Part shown: positions 1-11,849 of the stretch, piece by piece
Position numbering within the stretch: position 1 is the first letter of the stretch
Layout of the letters: each line of letters starts with the position of its first letter
DNA from: Xanthobacter sp. YC-JY1
GTDB lineage: Bacteria; Pseudomonadota; Alphaproteobacteria; Rhizobiales; Xanthobacteraceae
Assembly (NCBI RefSeq): GCF_021730305.1
Contig: NZ_CP032674.1
Coordinates: 62,001 to 126,000, forward strand
DNA length: 64,000 bases
Direction of reading: 5' to 3'
Program-made: the position numbers and the translations under genes
The notes under the pieces: model-generated
Databases searched by the model: none
Seen by the model: the letters and a program-made list of their open reading frames with translations, nothing else
Told to the model about the DNA's origin: nothing

Positions 1-72
1 ATCCGGCATCCCGGCACGTTCACCATGCTGGTGCCGCGCTTCGCCAGGGTGGGCTCCGGAGGCGCACCATGA
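1..72 (+). CDS. mltA: C-terminal end of a probable MltA-type lytic murein transglycosylase (partial)
   Basis: Only the last 23 codons are inside the window. The frame reads IRHPGTFTMLVPRF and ends at TGA 70-72, which overlaps the ATG of the next gene (ATGA). A small His-Pro-Gly-x-Phe block followed by a Leu/Val-Pro-Arg is what I expect at the C-terminus of alphaproteobacterial MltA, a lipoprotein that cleaves peptidoglycan to 1,6-anhydro products. An Smr-domain gene directly downstream is the usual neighbour of mltA in rhizobia. The call rests on so few residues that it is tentative. Confidence 0.5.
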   Translation: MRHPGTFTMLVPRFARVGSGGAP

Positions 73-665
73 GTCGCCGAGGCCGCCGGCGGATCCTCGA
101 TGCGGAGGAGCGCGCGCTGTGGGACCATGTGGTGCGCTCGGTGAAGCGGCTGCGGCCTGAAAAGCCCGTTGGCGCCCCGGCCATTGTGGCCGCCCCCGAA
201 CCGCCAGCCGTCGTCGAGCCACCGCCCGAGCCGAAGGCGAAGGCGAAAGCCAAGGCCGGCACCCCGCCCAAGGCGGCCGTCGCCCCCGCTTCCCCGCCGC
301 CCCCGCCCCTTGCCGCGCTGGAGCCCAAGACCCGCCGCCGCCTCACCCGCGGGGCCGAGGTGGATGCCCGGCTGGACCTGCACGGCCTCACCCAGGCGGC
401 CGCCCATCGCCGGCTGCGCCTGTTCCTGATGGAGGCACAGGCCAGCGGGCACGCGCTGGTGCTGGTCATCACCGGCAAGGGCGATCCCGAACGCCTGATG
501 AGTTCCGGGCCGGCCTTCGGCGAGGGCCGGGGCGTGCTCAAGCGCGCGGTGCCGCTGTGGCTCGCCGAGCCTGATCTGCGGGCGGTGGTTGTGGGATTCG
601 AATCCGCCGGGCGCCGCCATGGCGGGGAGGGTGCGCTCTATGTCCGTATCCGCCGCCGGCGCTGA
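69..665 (+). CDS. Smr-domain protein (MutS2 C-terminal-like nuclease domain)
   Basis: This is a 198-residue protein. The first ~90 residues are charged, then a long Ala/Pro/Lys-rich linker, and the Smr domain fills the C-terminal half. The domain shows the LDLHGLT motif near residue 101 and the ITGKGD motif near residue 136, both hallmarks of the family. Smr domains bind or nick branched DNA or act on RNA; the free-standing bacterial versions are poorly characterised. The gene is translationally coupled to the upstream mltA-like gene through a 4-base overlap. The linker composition explains why several spurious frames are open here. Confidence 0.88.
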   Translation: MSRRGRRRILDAEERALWDHVVRSVKRLRPEKPVGAPAIVAAPEPPAVVEPPPEPKAKAKAKAGTPPKAAVAPASPPPPPLAALEPKTRRRLTRGAEVDARLDLHGLTQAAAHRRLRLFLMEAQASGHALVLVITGKGDPERLMSSGPAFGEGRGVLKRAVPLWLAEPDLRAVVVGFESAGRRHGGEGALYVRIRRRR

Positions 666-671
666 GCCCCT

Positions 672-1373
672 TCAGAGGCAAGCGGACGCGGGCATTCCGT
701 AGGTGCGGCCGGCCCCGAGCAGGTGGGCGGTGAAGCGTCGCGTCGGGAACAGGCGGCCAATGGCGGGATCGGCGACACTCAGCCCGCCGGCATAGGCGCC
801 GAAGGCCGGAAGGATCATGCGGCTGCCATCGGTGACGAAACACCGCCGCCGCACGCCACGCCCACGCATCACCACCCGCGCAGCGGGGTGGAGATGACCG
901 CACACCTCGCCCGGCGCCGGCCCCTCTTCCGGCTCATGGCGGAAGAGAAGCGGGCCGAGGGCGAGCATGGCGGTGCCCTCGCCGCCGAGATCGTGGGGCA
1001 GGGGATCGTGGTTGCCGGCGATCCAGACGAAGGTGCGCCCCGACTGGATGCGACGGATCTCGTCGCGGAGCGGGTCGGCCATGCGCTCGCCGGCCCAGCG
1101 ATCGTGCAGGCTGTCGCCGAGCGCGATCACCATGCGCGGCTGGTGCAAGGCGACGACGGCGGAGAGGCGCTTCAGCGTATCGAGCGTGTCGTAAGGCGGC
1201 AGCATCTGGCCGCGGCGGGCGAAGGCGGAGCCTTTTTCGAGGTGAAGGTCCGCCACCACCATCAGCCGCTCGTCCGGCCAGAGCAGGGCACCGGACGGGT
1301 CAAGCTCCAGCTCTGCGCCGCGGAGATTGATCCGCGCGAGGGAGAGGTCCGCTGATTCGGCGAGGGCGAGCAT
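672..1373 (-). CDS. pdeM: Ligase-associated DNA damage response endonuclease PdeM-like metallophosphoesterase
   Basis: The 233-residue protein is a calcineurin-type metallophosphoesterase. It shows the first metal motif VVADLHLEKG, then LPPYDT, a GDSLHD motif, the GNHDP motif and CGHLHP, in the order and spacing of the PdeM family. PdeM homologues are usually encoded beside an Lhr-type helicase, an exonuclease and an ATP-dependent DNA ligase, and are thought to act in DNA repair. Here the gene follows priA and a NUDIX gene instead. I start it at ATG 1373, where the conserved fold begins. An in-frame ATG at 1430 would add 19 residues and lies 10 bases past the NUDIX stop; neither start has a clear ribosome-binding site. 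Confidence 0.82.
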   Translation of the reverse strand: MLALAESADLSLARINLRGAELELDPSGALLWPDERLMVVADLHLEKGSAFARRGQMLPPYDTLDTLKRLSAVVALHQPRMVIALGDSLHDRWAGERMADPLRDEIRRIQSGRTFVWIAGNHDPLPHDLGGEGTAMLALGPLLFRHEPEEGPAPGEVCGHLHPAARVVMRGRGVRRRCFVTDGSRMILPAFGAYAGGLSVADPAIGRLFPTRRFTAHLLGAGRTYGMPASACL

Positions 1374-1440
1374 GGCGGCGGATTTTGCCCAATGGCGTGA
1401 CGCGAGCAAGCGCGACGTTGGCGCCGGCATTGAGGCACCA

Positions 1441-1904
1441 TCAGCGCCAGATGCCGGCCTCAGCCAGCATGGCCGCGACATCCTCCGGCCAGACCTGCTC
1501 GGCGAGGGAGGCCAGCGCGTCTCTTTTCCACCAGGCGTGGTGCACCAGCGCCTTGCGCTCATCCTCCGACCAGCCAGTGGACGAGACGACGAGGCCTGGC
1601 GCACGCACGAGGAAATAGACCTCCCGCGAGCGGACCCTCTGCCCGTCCGGCATCGTGAACGAGACCTCGCGGCGGGCGACGGCAGGGCCGGGATGGGCAA
1701 TCCGAAGGCCGGTTTCCTCCAGAAGCTCGCGGCAGGCGGCCGCCTCATAGGTCTCGCCCGGCTCAAGTCCGCCGCCGGGCGGCGCCCAGAAGACGTTCCC
1801 GGCAAGCACGCCTTCGGCATAGGCGAAGCGGAACAGCAGCAGCCGGTCCTGCGCGTCGAGCACGAGGAGCCGGGCGGCGGGGCGGTCGATGGCATCGCCT
1901 GTCG

Positions 1905-1908
<4 letters not shown>
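1441..1908 (-). CDS. NUDIX hydrolase
   Basis: With the GTG start at 1908 the protein has 155 residues. The NUDIX box is complete: GGGLEPGETYEAAACREL followed by LEETGL, giving the GX5EX7REUXEEXGU pattern that binds the catalytic metal. The family hydrolyses nucleoside diphosphates linked to another group; the substrate cannot be read from the sequence. The GTG overlaps the priA stop as GTGA, so translation is probably coupled to priA. A longer in-frame reading up to 1980 lies inside priA and is very unlikely to be used. The gene closes near the pdeM start, so priA, this gene and pdeM look like one transcript. Confidence 0.85.
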
Positions 1909-5208
<3,300 letters not shown>

Positions 5209-5248
5209 GGCGCTGCGCCGGTTCGCCATTCGGGTCGCTCATAGGCCG

Positions 5249-5362
5249 CTGGGCTTGAACTTCGGGCGGCCTATGGCCTATGCCGTGGCCAAGGCGCATG
5301 ACGTGCCGCTCCTCTTCAAGGGGGATGACTCCCGCACCGACGTGCGCCGCCCGTACGCCTGA
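5249..5362 (+). pseudogene. Remnant of a VapC-type PIN-domain toxin gene (C-terminal end only)
   Basis: Reading this stretch in frame gives LGLNFGRPMAYAVAK and then VPLLFKGDDSRTDV before TGA 5360-5362. This matches the C-terminal signature of VapC endoribonuclease toxins, which typically reads GLNFGDCFAYALAK followed by PLLFKGDDFSRTD. The conserved acidic residue after NFG is replaced by Arg-Pro and one residue of the KGDDFSRTD block is missing. No toxin N-terminus and no antitoxin gene lie upstream, because obgE ends 40 bases earlier. I read it as a decayed piece of a toxin-antitoxin module left between obgE and proB. Confidence 0.6.
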
Positions 5363-5386
5363 AGTGCCCTGCCGGTTCACAACTCC

Positions 5387-6559
5387 ATGGCCTCCCCCGA
5401 GACTGCTTCCTTCGAGTCGTCCTCCGATGCGCAGGCGAAGACGCCCGCCTTCGCCGATTTCCGCCGCATCGTCATCAAGGTGGGCTCGGCCCTTCTGGTG
5501 GATCGGGCGCAGGGCCGGGTGCGCCTCGCCTGGCTGACCTCGCTGGTGGAGGACATCGCGGCCCTGCACGCCAAGGGCTGCGAGGTGATGGTGGTCTCCT
5601 CCGGCGCCATCGCGCTGGGGCGCACCGTGCTCGGCCTGCCGGCCGGGCCGCTGAAGCTGGAGGACAGCCAGGCCGCTGCCGCCGTGGGGCAGATCGCGCT
5701 CTCCAAGACCTGGGCGGACATCCTCGGCCACTACAACATCACCGCCGGGCAGGTGCTGCTGACGCTGGGGGATACCGAGGAGCGCCGCCGCTATCTCAAC
5801 GCGCGCTCCACCCTCGGCCGGCTGATGGAGCTACGCTCCGTGCCGATCATCAACGAGAACGACACCGTCGCCACCACCGAGATCCGCTACGGCGACAATG
5901 ATCGCCTCGCCGCCCGCGTCGCCACCATGGCGAGCGCCGACCTGCTGGTGCTGCTCTCCGACATTGACGGGCTCTATACCGCCCCGCCGGCGCAGGATCC
6001 CAACGCGACGCTTATCCCCGTGGTGCCGCGCATCGGCGCCGAGATCGAGGCCATTGCGGGCGATGCCGGCTCCGAGCTGTCCCGCGGCGGCATGCGTACC
6101 AAGATCGAGGCCGGCAAGATCGCCACCTCCGCCGGCACCCACATGGTGATCGCCTCCGGCCATGTGAAGAATCCGCTGAAGCGCATCATGGAGGGCGGCC
6201 GCTGCACGTGGTTCCTCACCTCCGCCAATCCCGTGCGCGCCCGCAAGAGCTGGATCGCCGGGGCGCTGGAGCCGCGCGGGACGCTGCATCTCGATGACGG
6301 TGCGGTGGCGGCGCTGCGCCGTGGGGCGAGCCTGCTGCCGGCCGGTGTGAAGCGCATCGACGGCCAGTTCGACCGCGGCGACGCCGTGGTGCTGCGCGGT
6401 CCCGACGGCGCCGAAGTGGGGCGCGGCCTCGTCGCATATGATTCCAACCACGCTGCCCGGATCATGGGACACTCCACCTCGGAGATCGAGGCGCTGCTGG
6501 GGGTGAAGGGCCGCTCCGAGATGGTGCATCGGGACGATCTGGCGCTCGGGGTGGAGTGA
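5387..6559 (+). CDS. proB: Glutamate 5-kinase
   Basis: This 390-residue enzyme phosphorylates the gamma-carboxylate of glutamate, the first step of proline synthesis. The amino acid kinase domain covers roughly residues 25-275, with [10 protein letters not shown] at the nucleotide site, [18 protein letters not shown] and the [13 protein letters not shown] block. A C-terminal PUA domain follows from about residue 285 to 375. The first 20 residues are not conserved, so a somewhat later start is possible. Its partner proA lies 1.2 kb downstream but is separated by an unrelated membrane-protein gene, which is unusual. Confidence 0.96.
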   Translation: MASPETASFESSSDAQAKTPAFADFRRIVIKVGSALLVDRAQGRVRLAWLTSLVEDIAALHAKGCEVMVVSSGAIALGRTVLGLPAGPLKLEDSQAAAAVGQIALSKTWADILGHYNITAGQVLLTLGDTEERRRYLNARSTLGRLMELRSVPIINENDTVATTEIRYGDNDRLAARVATMASADLLVLLSDIDGLYTAPPAQDPNATLIPVVPRIGAEIEAIAGDAGSELSRGGMRTKIEAGKIATSAGTHMVIASGHVKNPLKRIMEGGRCTWFLTSANPVRARKSWIAGALEPRGTLHLDDGAVAALRRGASLLPAGVKRIDGQFDRGDAVVLRGPDGAEVGRGLVAYDSNHAARIMGHSTSEIEALLGVKGRSEMVHRDDLALGVE

Positions 6560-6703
6560 ACGTCCCCAGCACAACGCGGTACCGCCGGGTAAGGCGCTGA
6601 AACCGCTCGACAGGTTGTGTGCGGCGGGATAGCGGTTGTGATCGCGGGGGCGAGGGGCGCGCCGTCGCCCGTCGTCCGCGTCGCCTCCCATAGGCGCCTC
6701 GTG

Positions 6704-7651
6704 ATGGCCCAGCGCGTGAAGTTTCCCGTCTTCGAGGCGCTCAAATTCACCTATCGGTGGACGCTGACGGTTCTGCGCAAGCATTGGATCGTGGCGCTGA
6801 TCTATGCGGTTGGAACGCTGGCCTGGAATTACGTTGGCGTCATCATGCTGGGGGATGTTGTCGAGTCCGGACAACCGCCCACTGCGATGGCGTTCGTGAA
6901 GATCTACGGGCTGAACGCAATAGAGGGCTTCGCCTTCATTTATCTGGCGTTGCTGACCCATAACGAAGTGCTGCGGGGATCAGGCGGCTTCAATGCCGCG
7001 ACCATGGGCCCGCTCGGCATTCGCGGCCTCACCTACCTGTTCGATTCCCTTATCCTGTTTCTGGCAGCTGTCATTCTGGTGGTGCTCTCCGGCGCCGTCA
7101 TCGCTTCCATCGTCGCCCTGTTGCGAAATGGCAGCGCGTCGACATTGGTTGGTGTCGTTGGCGTGGTTGCCATCTGGCTCGTCGGGATCGGTGTCGTCAC
7201 CCGGCTGAGCCTCAGGCTGCCGTCCCGGTCGATCGGGCAGCCGATGCCATGGAACGACGTCTGGCGTCTGGGGCGCGGAAATACTCTGCGGCTCGTTGGC
7301 GGCACATTGCTCCTCTCGCTCGCCATGCTGGCGGCCGTCATTGTCGTGGTGCTGCCCGTGCAGTTGCTCTTCGGCTCGTTCTCGGCGACGGACATGCACG
7401 TCGTATCGCAGACGAAATCCACGCCCCTTGGGCCGTTTCACCTGGAAATGCGGTCGTTCGAGACGCCCGGCATGCCGTTCATCCCGGCCCTCATCAACGG
7501 CCTCCTCTCCGGGATCATGTCTGTCATTGGCGCGATCGCTCTCGCCGCCTACGTTTCGCTCGCCTTCGCCTATCTCCGCCAGGTTTCCGAGGACGCGCCG
7601 TCAGCTCCGCTCCTTGATCGGGACCCCAACGAGCCGCCCGAGGACTTCTGA
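6704..7651 (+). CDS. Hypothetical multi-pass membrane protein inserted between proB and proA
   Basis: I do not recognise the family. With the ATG at 6704 the protein has 315 residues and about six hydrophobic segments, including LIYAVGTLAWNYVGVIML, a very long one starting LILFLAAVILVVL, and the last near SVIGAIALAAYVSLAFAYL. The tail is acidic and proline-rich (DRDPNEPPEDF). An upstream in-frame extension to 6617 has no conserved look and I left it out. By eye the base composition is less GC-rich than in proB and proA, with more A/T third positions. The gene breaks the otherwise conserved proB-proA pair, which suggests a later insertion. Function unknown. Confidence 0.75.
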   Translation: MAQRVKFPVFEALKFTYRWTLTVLRKHWIVALIYAVGTLAWNYVGVIMLGDVVESGQPPTAMAFVKIYGLNAIEGFAFIYLALLTHNEVLRGSGGFNAATMGPLGIRGLTYLFDSLILFLAAVILVVLSGAVIASIVALLRNGSASTLVGVVGVVAIWLVGIGVVTRLSLRLPSRSIGQPMPWNDVWRLGRGNTLRLVGGTLLLSLAMLAAVIVVVLPVQLLFGSFSATDMHVVSQTKSTPLGPFHLEMRSFETPGMPFIPALINGLLSGIMSVIGAIALAAYVSLAFAYLRQVSEDAPSAPLLDRDPNEPPEDF

Positions 7652-7751
7652 TCCCCGCGCCCACCTGTCGCACCCGGCGGGCAATGTGCTAGGGAGGAAC
7701 CGCGCCCCCATATGAGGGCCAACGTCCTGTCCTGCTTTCGAGAGTCATCCC

Positions 7752-9074
7752 ATGTCCACCGCCTCCGCCCTTCGCACCGATGCCGCCGCCACCGCGGGCC
7801 GGCCTGTGCCGCCGGCGGAGTTGGAGGGGGTGATGTTGGCCATGGGCAAGCGCGCCCGCGCCGCCGCCCGCAGCCTCGCCCTCGCCGCGCCCGAGGCGAA
7901 GACGCAGGCGCTCAAGGCCGCAGCCGCAGCGATCCGCGCGGCATCTGGTGAAATCCTCGCGGCCAATGCCATCGATGTGGCCAAGGCCAAGGCGGAGGGC
8001 ATGACCGGCTCCTTCCTCGACCGGCTGACCCTCACCCCGGCGCGGGTGGAGGCCATGGCCGAGGGGGTGGAGCAGGTGGCGGAGCTGGCCGATCCCATCG
8101 GCCTCGTCACCGAGCGCTGGACCCGCCCCAACGGCCTCATCATCGAGCGCGTGCGCACGCCGCTCGGCGTGATCGGCGTCATCTACGAGAGCCGGCCGAA
8201 TGTGACGGCCGATGCCGCCGCTTTGTGCCTGCGCGCCGGCAATGCCGTGATCCTGCGCGGCGGTTCGGACAGCCTGAATTCCTCCGGCGCCATCCATCGT
8301 GCCTTCGTCGCCGGGCTCGCCGCCGCCGGTCTGCCCGAGGATGCGGTCCAGTTCGTCAACGTGCCCGACCGCGCGGCGGTGGGCTACATGCTGGCGGGCC
8401 TCGGCAACACCGTGGACGTGATCGTGCCCCGTGGCGGCAAGAGCCTCGTGGCACGGGTGCAGAGCGACGCGCGGGTGCCGGTGTTCGCCCATCTCGACGG
8501 CATCAACCACGTCTATGTGGACAAGGCCGCCGACCTCGACATGGCGAAGACCGTGGTGCTGAACGCCAAGATGCGCCGCACCGGCGTCTGCGGCGCCGCC
8601 GAGACGGTGCTGATCGACCGGGCGGTGGCCGGAACCCACCTCAAGCCGCTGGTGGAGATGCTGATCGACGCCGGCTGCGAGATCCGCGGCGATGCCGAGG
8701 TGCAGGCGGTCGATGCGCGCGTGAAGCCGGCCCTTCCCGAGGATTGGGACACCGAATATCTCGACGCCATCATCGCCGCGAAGGTGGTGGACGGGGTGGG
8801 CGACGCCATCGCCCATATCGAGGCGCACGGCTCGCACCACACCGATTCCATCGTCACCGAGGATGCGGCGGCGGCCGACCGCTTCCTCGCCGAGGTGGAC
8901 AGCGCCATCGTGCTGCACAATGCCTCCACCCAGTTCGCCGATGGTGGCGAGTTCGGCTTCGGCGCCGAGATCGGCATCGCCACCGGGCGGATGCATGCGC
9001 GCGGTCCGGTGGGGGCCGAGCAGCTCACCTCCTTCAAGTACCGCATCCACGGGTCGGGACAGACCCGTCCGTGA
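7752..9074 (+). CDS. proA: Gamma-glutamyl phosphate reductase
   Basis: The 440-residue enzyme reduces gamma-glutamyl phosphate with NADPH to glutamate semialdehyde, the second step of proline synthesis. The aldehyde dehydrogenase-like fold shows [14 protein letters not shown], the glycine-rich LRGGSD region and the catalytic cysteine C280 in RTGVCGAAE. The C-terminal block from [10 protein letters not shown] through RMHARGPVG and ending near YRIHGSGQ is diagnostic. Its stop TGA overlaps the nadD start as TGATG, so nadD is probably coupled. Confidence 0.97.
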   Translation: MSTASALRTDAAATAGRPVPPAELEGVMLAMGKRARAAARSLALAAPEAKTQALKAAAAAIRAASGEILAANAIDVAKAKAEGMTGSFLDRLTLTPARVEAMAEGVEQVAELADPIGLVTERWTRPNGLIIERVRTPLGVIGVIYESRPNVTADAAALCLRAGNAVILRGGSDSLNSSGAIHRAFVAGLAAAGLPEDAVQFVNVPDRAAVGYMLAGLGNTVDVIVPRGGKSLVARVQSDARVPVFAHLDGINHVYVDKAADLDMAKTVVLNAKMRRTGVCGAAETVLIDRAVAGTHLKPLVEMLIDAGCEIRGDAEVQAVDARVKPALPEDWDTEYLDAIIAAKVVDGVGDAIAHIEAHGSHHTDSIVTEDAAAADRFLAEVDSAIVLHNASTQFADGGEFGFGAEIGIATGRMHARGPVGAEQLTSFKYRIHGSGQTRP

Positions 9075-9751
9075 TGTCGTCCGGCCCCCTTGTGGAGCCC
9101 GTGACGCCGCGTGCCGCGCGGCGCCTGCCCTTCGTCACGGAGGGCCTGCGCGTCGGGCTGTTCGGGGGCAGCTTCAACCCCGCCCATGCCGCCCACCGCG
9201 CGGCGAGCCTCCTCGCCCTGCGGCGGCTCGGCCTAGACCGGGTGTGGTGGCTGGTGACGCCGGGCAACCCCCTGAAGGACAATCGCGCTTTGCCCTCGCT
9301 GGAGGAGCGCATCGCCATCGCCCGCGCGGTGGCGCGCCATCCGCGCATCGATGTCACCGGTTTCGAGGCCGGCATCGGCACCCGCTACACTTACGAGACG
9401 CTGGCCTATCTCGTGCGGCGGCTGCCGGGCGTGCGCTTCGTCTGGATCATGGGGGCGGACAACCTCGCCCATTTCGACCGCTGGCAGCATTGGCGCGGCA
9501 TCGCCGACCTCGTGCCCATCGCGGTGGTGGACCGCATGGGCCAGAGTCTGGCCGCGACCGCCTCTCCGGCCGCGCAGGCGCTGGCGCGATATCGTCTGGG
9601 CGAGCATGAGGCGCGGCTCCTGGCGAACTGCGCGCCGCCCGCCTGGGTGTTCCTCCACGGGCTGAAATCGCCCCTGTCTTCAACGGGAATCCGGGCGGCT
9701 CGTGCACTGCCGGAAGGGCACCGGATGGAGGCTGCCTGCCACACGTCTTGA
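9074..9751 (+). CDS. nadD: Nicotinate-nucleotide adenylyltransferase
   Basis: The 225-residue protein transfers AMP to nicotinate mononucleotide in NAD synthesis. The nucleotidyltransferase motif is [14 protein letters not shown] at residues 28-41, with H38 and H41 in the place of the family's HxGH pair. The middle glycine is replaced by alanine, which I note as slightly unusual. The C-terminal SSTGIR block (ISSTxIR in the family) is present. I start at ATG 9074, which overlaps the proA stop; a much longer open frame running back inside proA is a shadow. Gene order proA-nadD-rsfS-rlmH is typical of alphaproteobacteria. Confidence 0.94.
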   Translation: MSSGPLVEPVTPRAARRLPFVTEGLRVGLFGGSFNPAHAAHRAASLLALRRLGLDRVWWLVTPGNPLKDNRALPSLEERIAIARAVARHPRIDVTGFEAGIGTRYTYETLAYLVRRLPGVRFVWIMGADNLAHFDRWQHWRGIADLVPIAVVDRMGQSLAATASPAAQALARYRLGEHEARLLANCAPPAWVFLHGLKSPLSSTGIRAARALPEGHRMEAACHTS

Positions 9752-9784
9752 AAATTCATTGATTTGCAGGCATTCTGACGGGGT

Positions 9785-9804
9785 GCGACGGTTTGGACCG
9801 TCGC
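9785..9804. repeat. Perfect hairpin between nadD and rsfS
   Basis: The arms GCGACGGT and ACCGTCGC pair over 8 bases around a TTGG loop, in the 94-base gap between nadD and rsfS. No T tract follows on either strand, so it is more likely a processing or stability element than a rho-independent terminator. Confidence 0.45.
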
Positions 9805-9845
9805 CTTGAGCGAGAGGATTTGGACCCCTGTCCACGACGGCACTT

Positions 9846-10226
9846 ATGGCGGCCGCTGAGATGACACCGCCCGCCACGGTTTCCGAGGCGCTTCCAGACG
9901 CTGCGGAAATTCTCGCCCTCGTCCAAGCCCGGTTGGAAGACGACAAGTCTGAGGACATCGTCTCCATCGACCTGCGCGGCAAGACCTCCATCGCCGACTA
10001 CATGGTGATCGCCTCCGGCCGTTCGCAGCGGCATGTGGGCGCCATCGCCGAGCACCTCATCGAGGCGCTCAAGGCGGCGGGGATCAAGCACGTGCGCGTG
10101 GAAGGCCAGCCGGCCTGTGACTGGGTGCTCATCGACGCGAACGACGTGATCGTGCACGTCTTCCAGCCCGAGGTCCGCAACTTCTACAATATCGAGAAGA
10201 TGTGGGCCGGGACGCCCCGTTCCTGA
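9846..10226 (+). CDS. rsfS: Ribosomal silencing factor RsfS
   Basis: The 126-residue protein belongs to the RsfS/YbeB/Iojap family, which binds protein L14 on the large subunit and blocks subunit joining when nutrients are scarce. Recognisable blocks are [19 protein letters not shown], the [13 protein letters not shown] helix, [12 protein letters not shown] and [20 protein letters not shown]. The first 15 residues are not conserved. It sits between nadD and rlmH as in most bacteria. Confidence 0.96.
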   Translation: MAAAEMTPPATVSEALPDAAEILALVQARLEDDKSEDIVSIDLRGKTSIADYMVIASGRSQRHVGAIAEHLIEALKAAGIKHVRVEGQPACDWVLIDANDVIVHVFQPEVRNFYNIEKMWAGTPRS

Positions 10227-10260
10227 TGGCGTTTCCGGTTCTGGCGGGTCTTTAGACGAC

Positions 10261-10743
10261 GTGCGCCTCGTCCTCGCCTGTGTCGGCCGGCTGAAAGCGG
10301 GCGCCGAGCGTGAGCTCGTGACCCGCTACGTCGACCGCATCCGTCCCGCCGGCCGGCCCTTGGGCCTCGGCCCGTGCGACATGATCGAGATCGCCGAATC
10401 CGCCGCCCGCCGCGCCGAGGACCGCATGGCCGAGGAAGCGACGGCCCTCCTCTCGGCGCTTCCGGCGGGGGCAGGGCTGGTGGTGCTCGATCCGCGCGGG
10501 CGCAACCTTTCCAGCGAGGACTTCGCCCGCCGCATTGCTGCCGATCGGGATGGCGGGCTCTCCGCCCTCGCCTTCGTCATCGGCGGCGCGGACGGCCTCG
10601 GGGAAGAGGTGCGGACGCGGGCGACCCTGCTGATCGCCTACGGCACGGCCACGTTTCCGCATCAGCTGGTGCGCGTCATGCTGGCGGAGCAGATCTATCG
10701 GGCGGTCACTATCCTTGCCGGGCATCCCTACCATCGCGCGTGA
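10261..10743 (+). CDS. rlmH: 23S rRNA pseudouridine-1915 N3-methyltransferase
   Basis: The 160-residue SPOUT methyltransferase begins at GTG 10261, directly after the gap from rsf[15 protein letters not shown] is the family N-terminus. The S-adenosylmethionine-binding knot shows [10 protein letters not shown] at residues 105-114, and the C-terminal end has [11 protein letters not shown] and HPYHR, which are invariant in RlmH. It methylates the pseudouridine in helix 69 of assembled ribosomes. In many relatives envC and ctpA follow directly; here they lie 10 kb further on. Confidence 0.96.
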   Translation: MRLVLACVGRLKAGAERELVTRYVDRIRPAGRPLGLGPCDMIEIAESAARRAEDRMAEEATALLSALPAGAGLVVLDPRGRNLSSEDFARRIAADRDGGLSALAFVIGGADGLGEEVRTRATLLIAYGTATFPHQLVRVMLAEQIYRAVTILAGHPYHRA

Positions 10744-10772
10744 GGGCGCGGCGCGGGAATTGGCTGCTTGCA

Positions 10773-10801
10773 TTGACATCCGGGTCCCGGCCCCTTATCA
10801 C
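10773..10801 (+). promoter_or_regulatory. Probable sigma-70-type promoter of rpmJ
   Basis: A perfect TTGACA at 10773-10778 is followed after 17 bases by TATCAC at 10796-10801, which matches four of six positions of the -10 consensus. It lies 89 bases upstream of the L36 start, so rpmJ would have a leader of about 80 bases. The match is by eye. Confidence 0.5.
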
Positions 10802-10889
10802 GCCGGCTCCGATCCAATTCCCGGTGTCGATAGGCCGCGCGGCAAGCGCGCCGCGGTCGGCTCCGAAATTCGACACGAGCGAGTTTGTC

Positions 10890-11015
10890 ATGAAGATCCG
10901 CAATTCCCTCAAGTCGCTGCTCGGCCGTCACCGCGAGAACCGTCTCGTGCGCCGCAAGGGCCGCGTCTACATCATCAACAAGACCCAGAAGCGCTACAAG
11001 GCGCGCCAGGGCTGA
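10890..11015 (+). CDS. rpmJ: 50S ribosomal protein L36, zinc-free type
   Basis: This 41-residue protein starts [18 protein letters not shown] and ends KRYKARQG, the form typical of alphaproteobacteria and of the E. coli paralogue YkgO. The zinc-binding cysteines and histidine of classical L36 are absent. The gene has its own promoter and stands alone, as is usual in this group. It is short but the match is unmistakable. Confidence 0.97.
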   Translation: MKIRNSLKSLLGRHRENRLVRRKGRVYIINKTQKRYKARQG

Positions 11016-11153
11016 AGCCCGGCCTGAGCGCCGCCGGACCCGATCGGTCAGGGCGGCGGTCTTGAGCAGATGTGATCTCTTGCGCCGGCCCAGGGCCTCC
11101 CCGCGGCCGGCGCAACTGTTGACGGCGCGTGCAACGCGGCGGACACTTCGCCG

Positions 11154-11843
11154 ATGATCTTCCGCGCGATGCCTCCCGCCCCCGCCAGCCGCACGCTCCG
11201 TGCCGCCCGTCTCGGCTTCGCCGCCGCTCTCTCCATCGCGATCTTCGGTGGCCTCGCGCAGGCGCAGCCATTGCGCGGCGACAAGGCCATGCCGCAGCCC
11301 GGCCCTCCGTCCGCCAGCCCGACCGATTCCGCCCCGGCGCGCCCGCGCCTGCCGAAGGACAAACGCACCCAGGTGGAAGGCCTGTTCGCCGCCCTGAAGG
11401 TCGCGCCCGACGATCGCAGCGCCAAGATGATCGCCGACCGGCTCGACCAGATTTTCGGCGATTCCGGCAGTCCCAGCGCTGACCTCCTCATGGCCCGGGC
11501 GGCGGCCGCCGCGGAGGCGAAGGAGACGGACCTCTCCCTGCAACTGCTGGACGAGGTGATCGAGATCGAGCCCGATTATATCGGCGCGCTCAGCCGACGG
11601 GCGACCATCCTCTACATGCGCGACGACTATGGGGCCGCCTTGGCGGACATCCGGGAAGTGCTGGCGCGCGAGCCGCGCCATTTCGCCATGCTCTACGGCC
11701 TCGCCCTCATCATGCGGGACCTTGGCGACGACAAGCGCGCTTTGCAGGCGGTGCGCCAGGCGCTCGCCGTCAATCCGCACCTCGATGGGGCGAGTGAGCT
11801 TGAGAGCCAGCTCACCATCAAGGTCGAGGGCCGGCCGATCTGA
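11154..11843 (+). CDS. Exported tetratricopeptide repeat protein
   Basis: The 229-residue protein starts with a signal peptide whose hydrophobic core is near LGFAAALSIAIFGG, with a likely cut after AQA around residue 38. A proline-rich stretch follows. Two to three TPR units fill the second half, for example LSLQLLDEVIEIEPDYIGALS and AALADIREVLAREPRHFAML. Such proteins act as periplasmic scaffolds, but no partner is evident. Its stop is only six bases from the stop of the convergent DUF1036 gene. A second ATG at 11169 is an alternative start. Confidence 0.82.
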   Translation: MIFRAMPPAPASRTLRAARLGFAAALSIAIFGGLAQAQPLRGDKAMPQPGPPSASPTDSAPARPRLPKDKRTQVEGLFAALKVAPDDRSAKMIADRLDQIFGDSGSPSADLLMARAAAAAEAKETDLSLQLLDEVIEIEPDYIGALSRRATILYMRDDYGAALADIREVLAREPRHFAMLYGLALIMRDLGDDKRALQAVRQALAVNPHLDGASELESQLTIKVEGRPI

Positions 11844-11849
11844 TCCGCC

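Noticed and set aside
8225-9073. Long upstream extension of the nadD frame inside proA
   Set aside because: It lies wholly within proA, is Arg-rich with no conserved sequence, and the ATG overlapping the proA stop gives a normal-length NadD.
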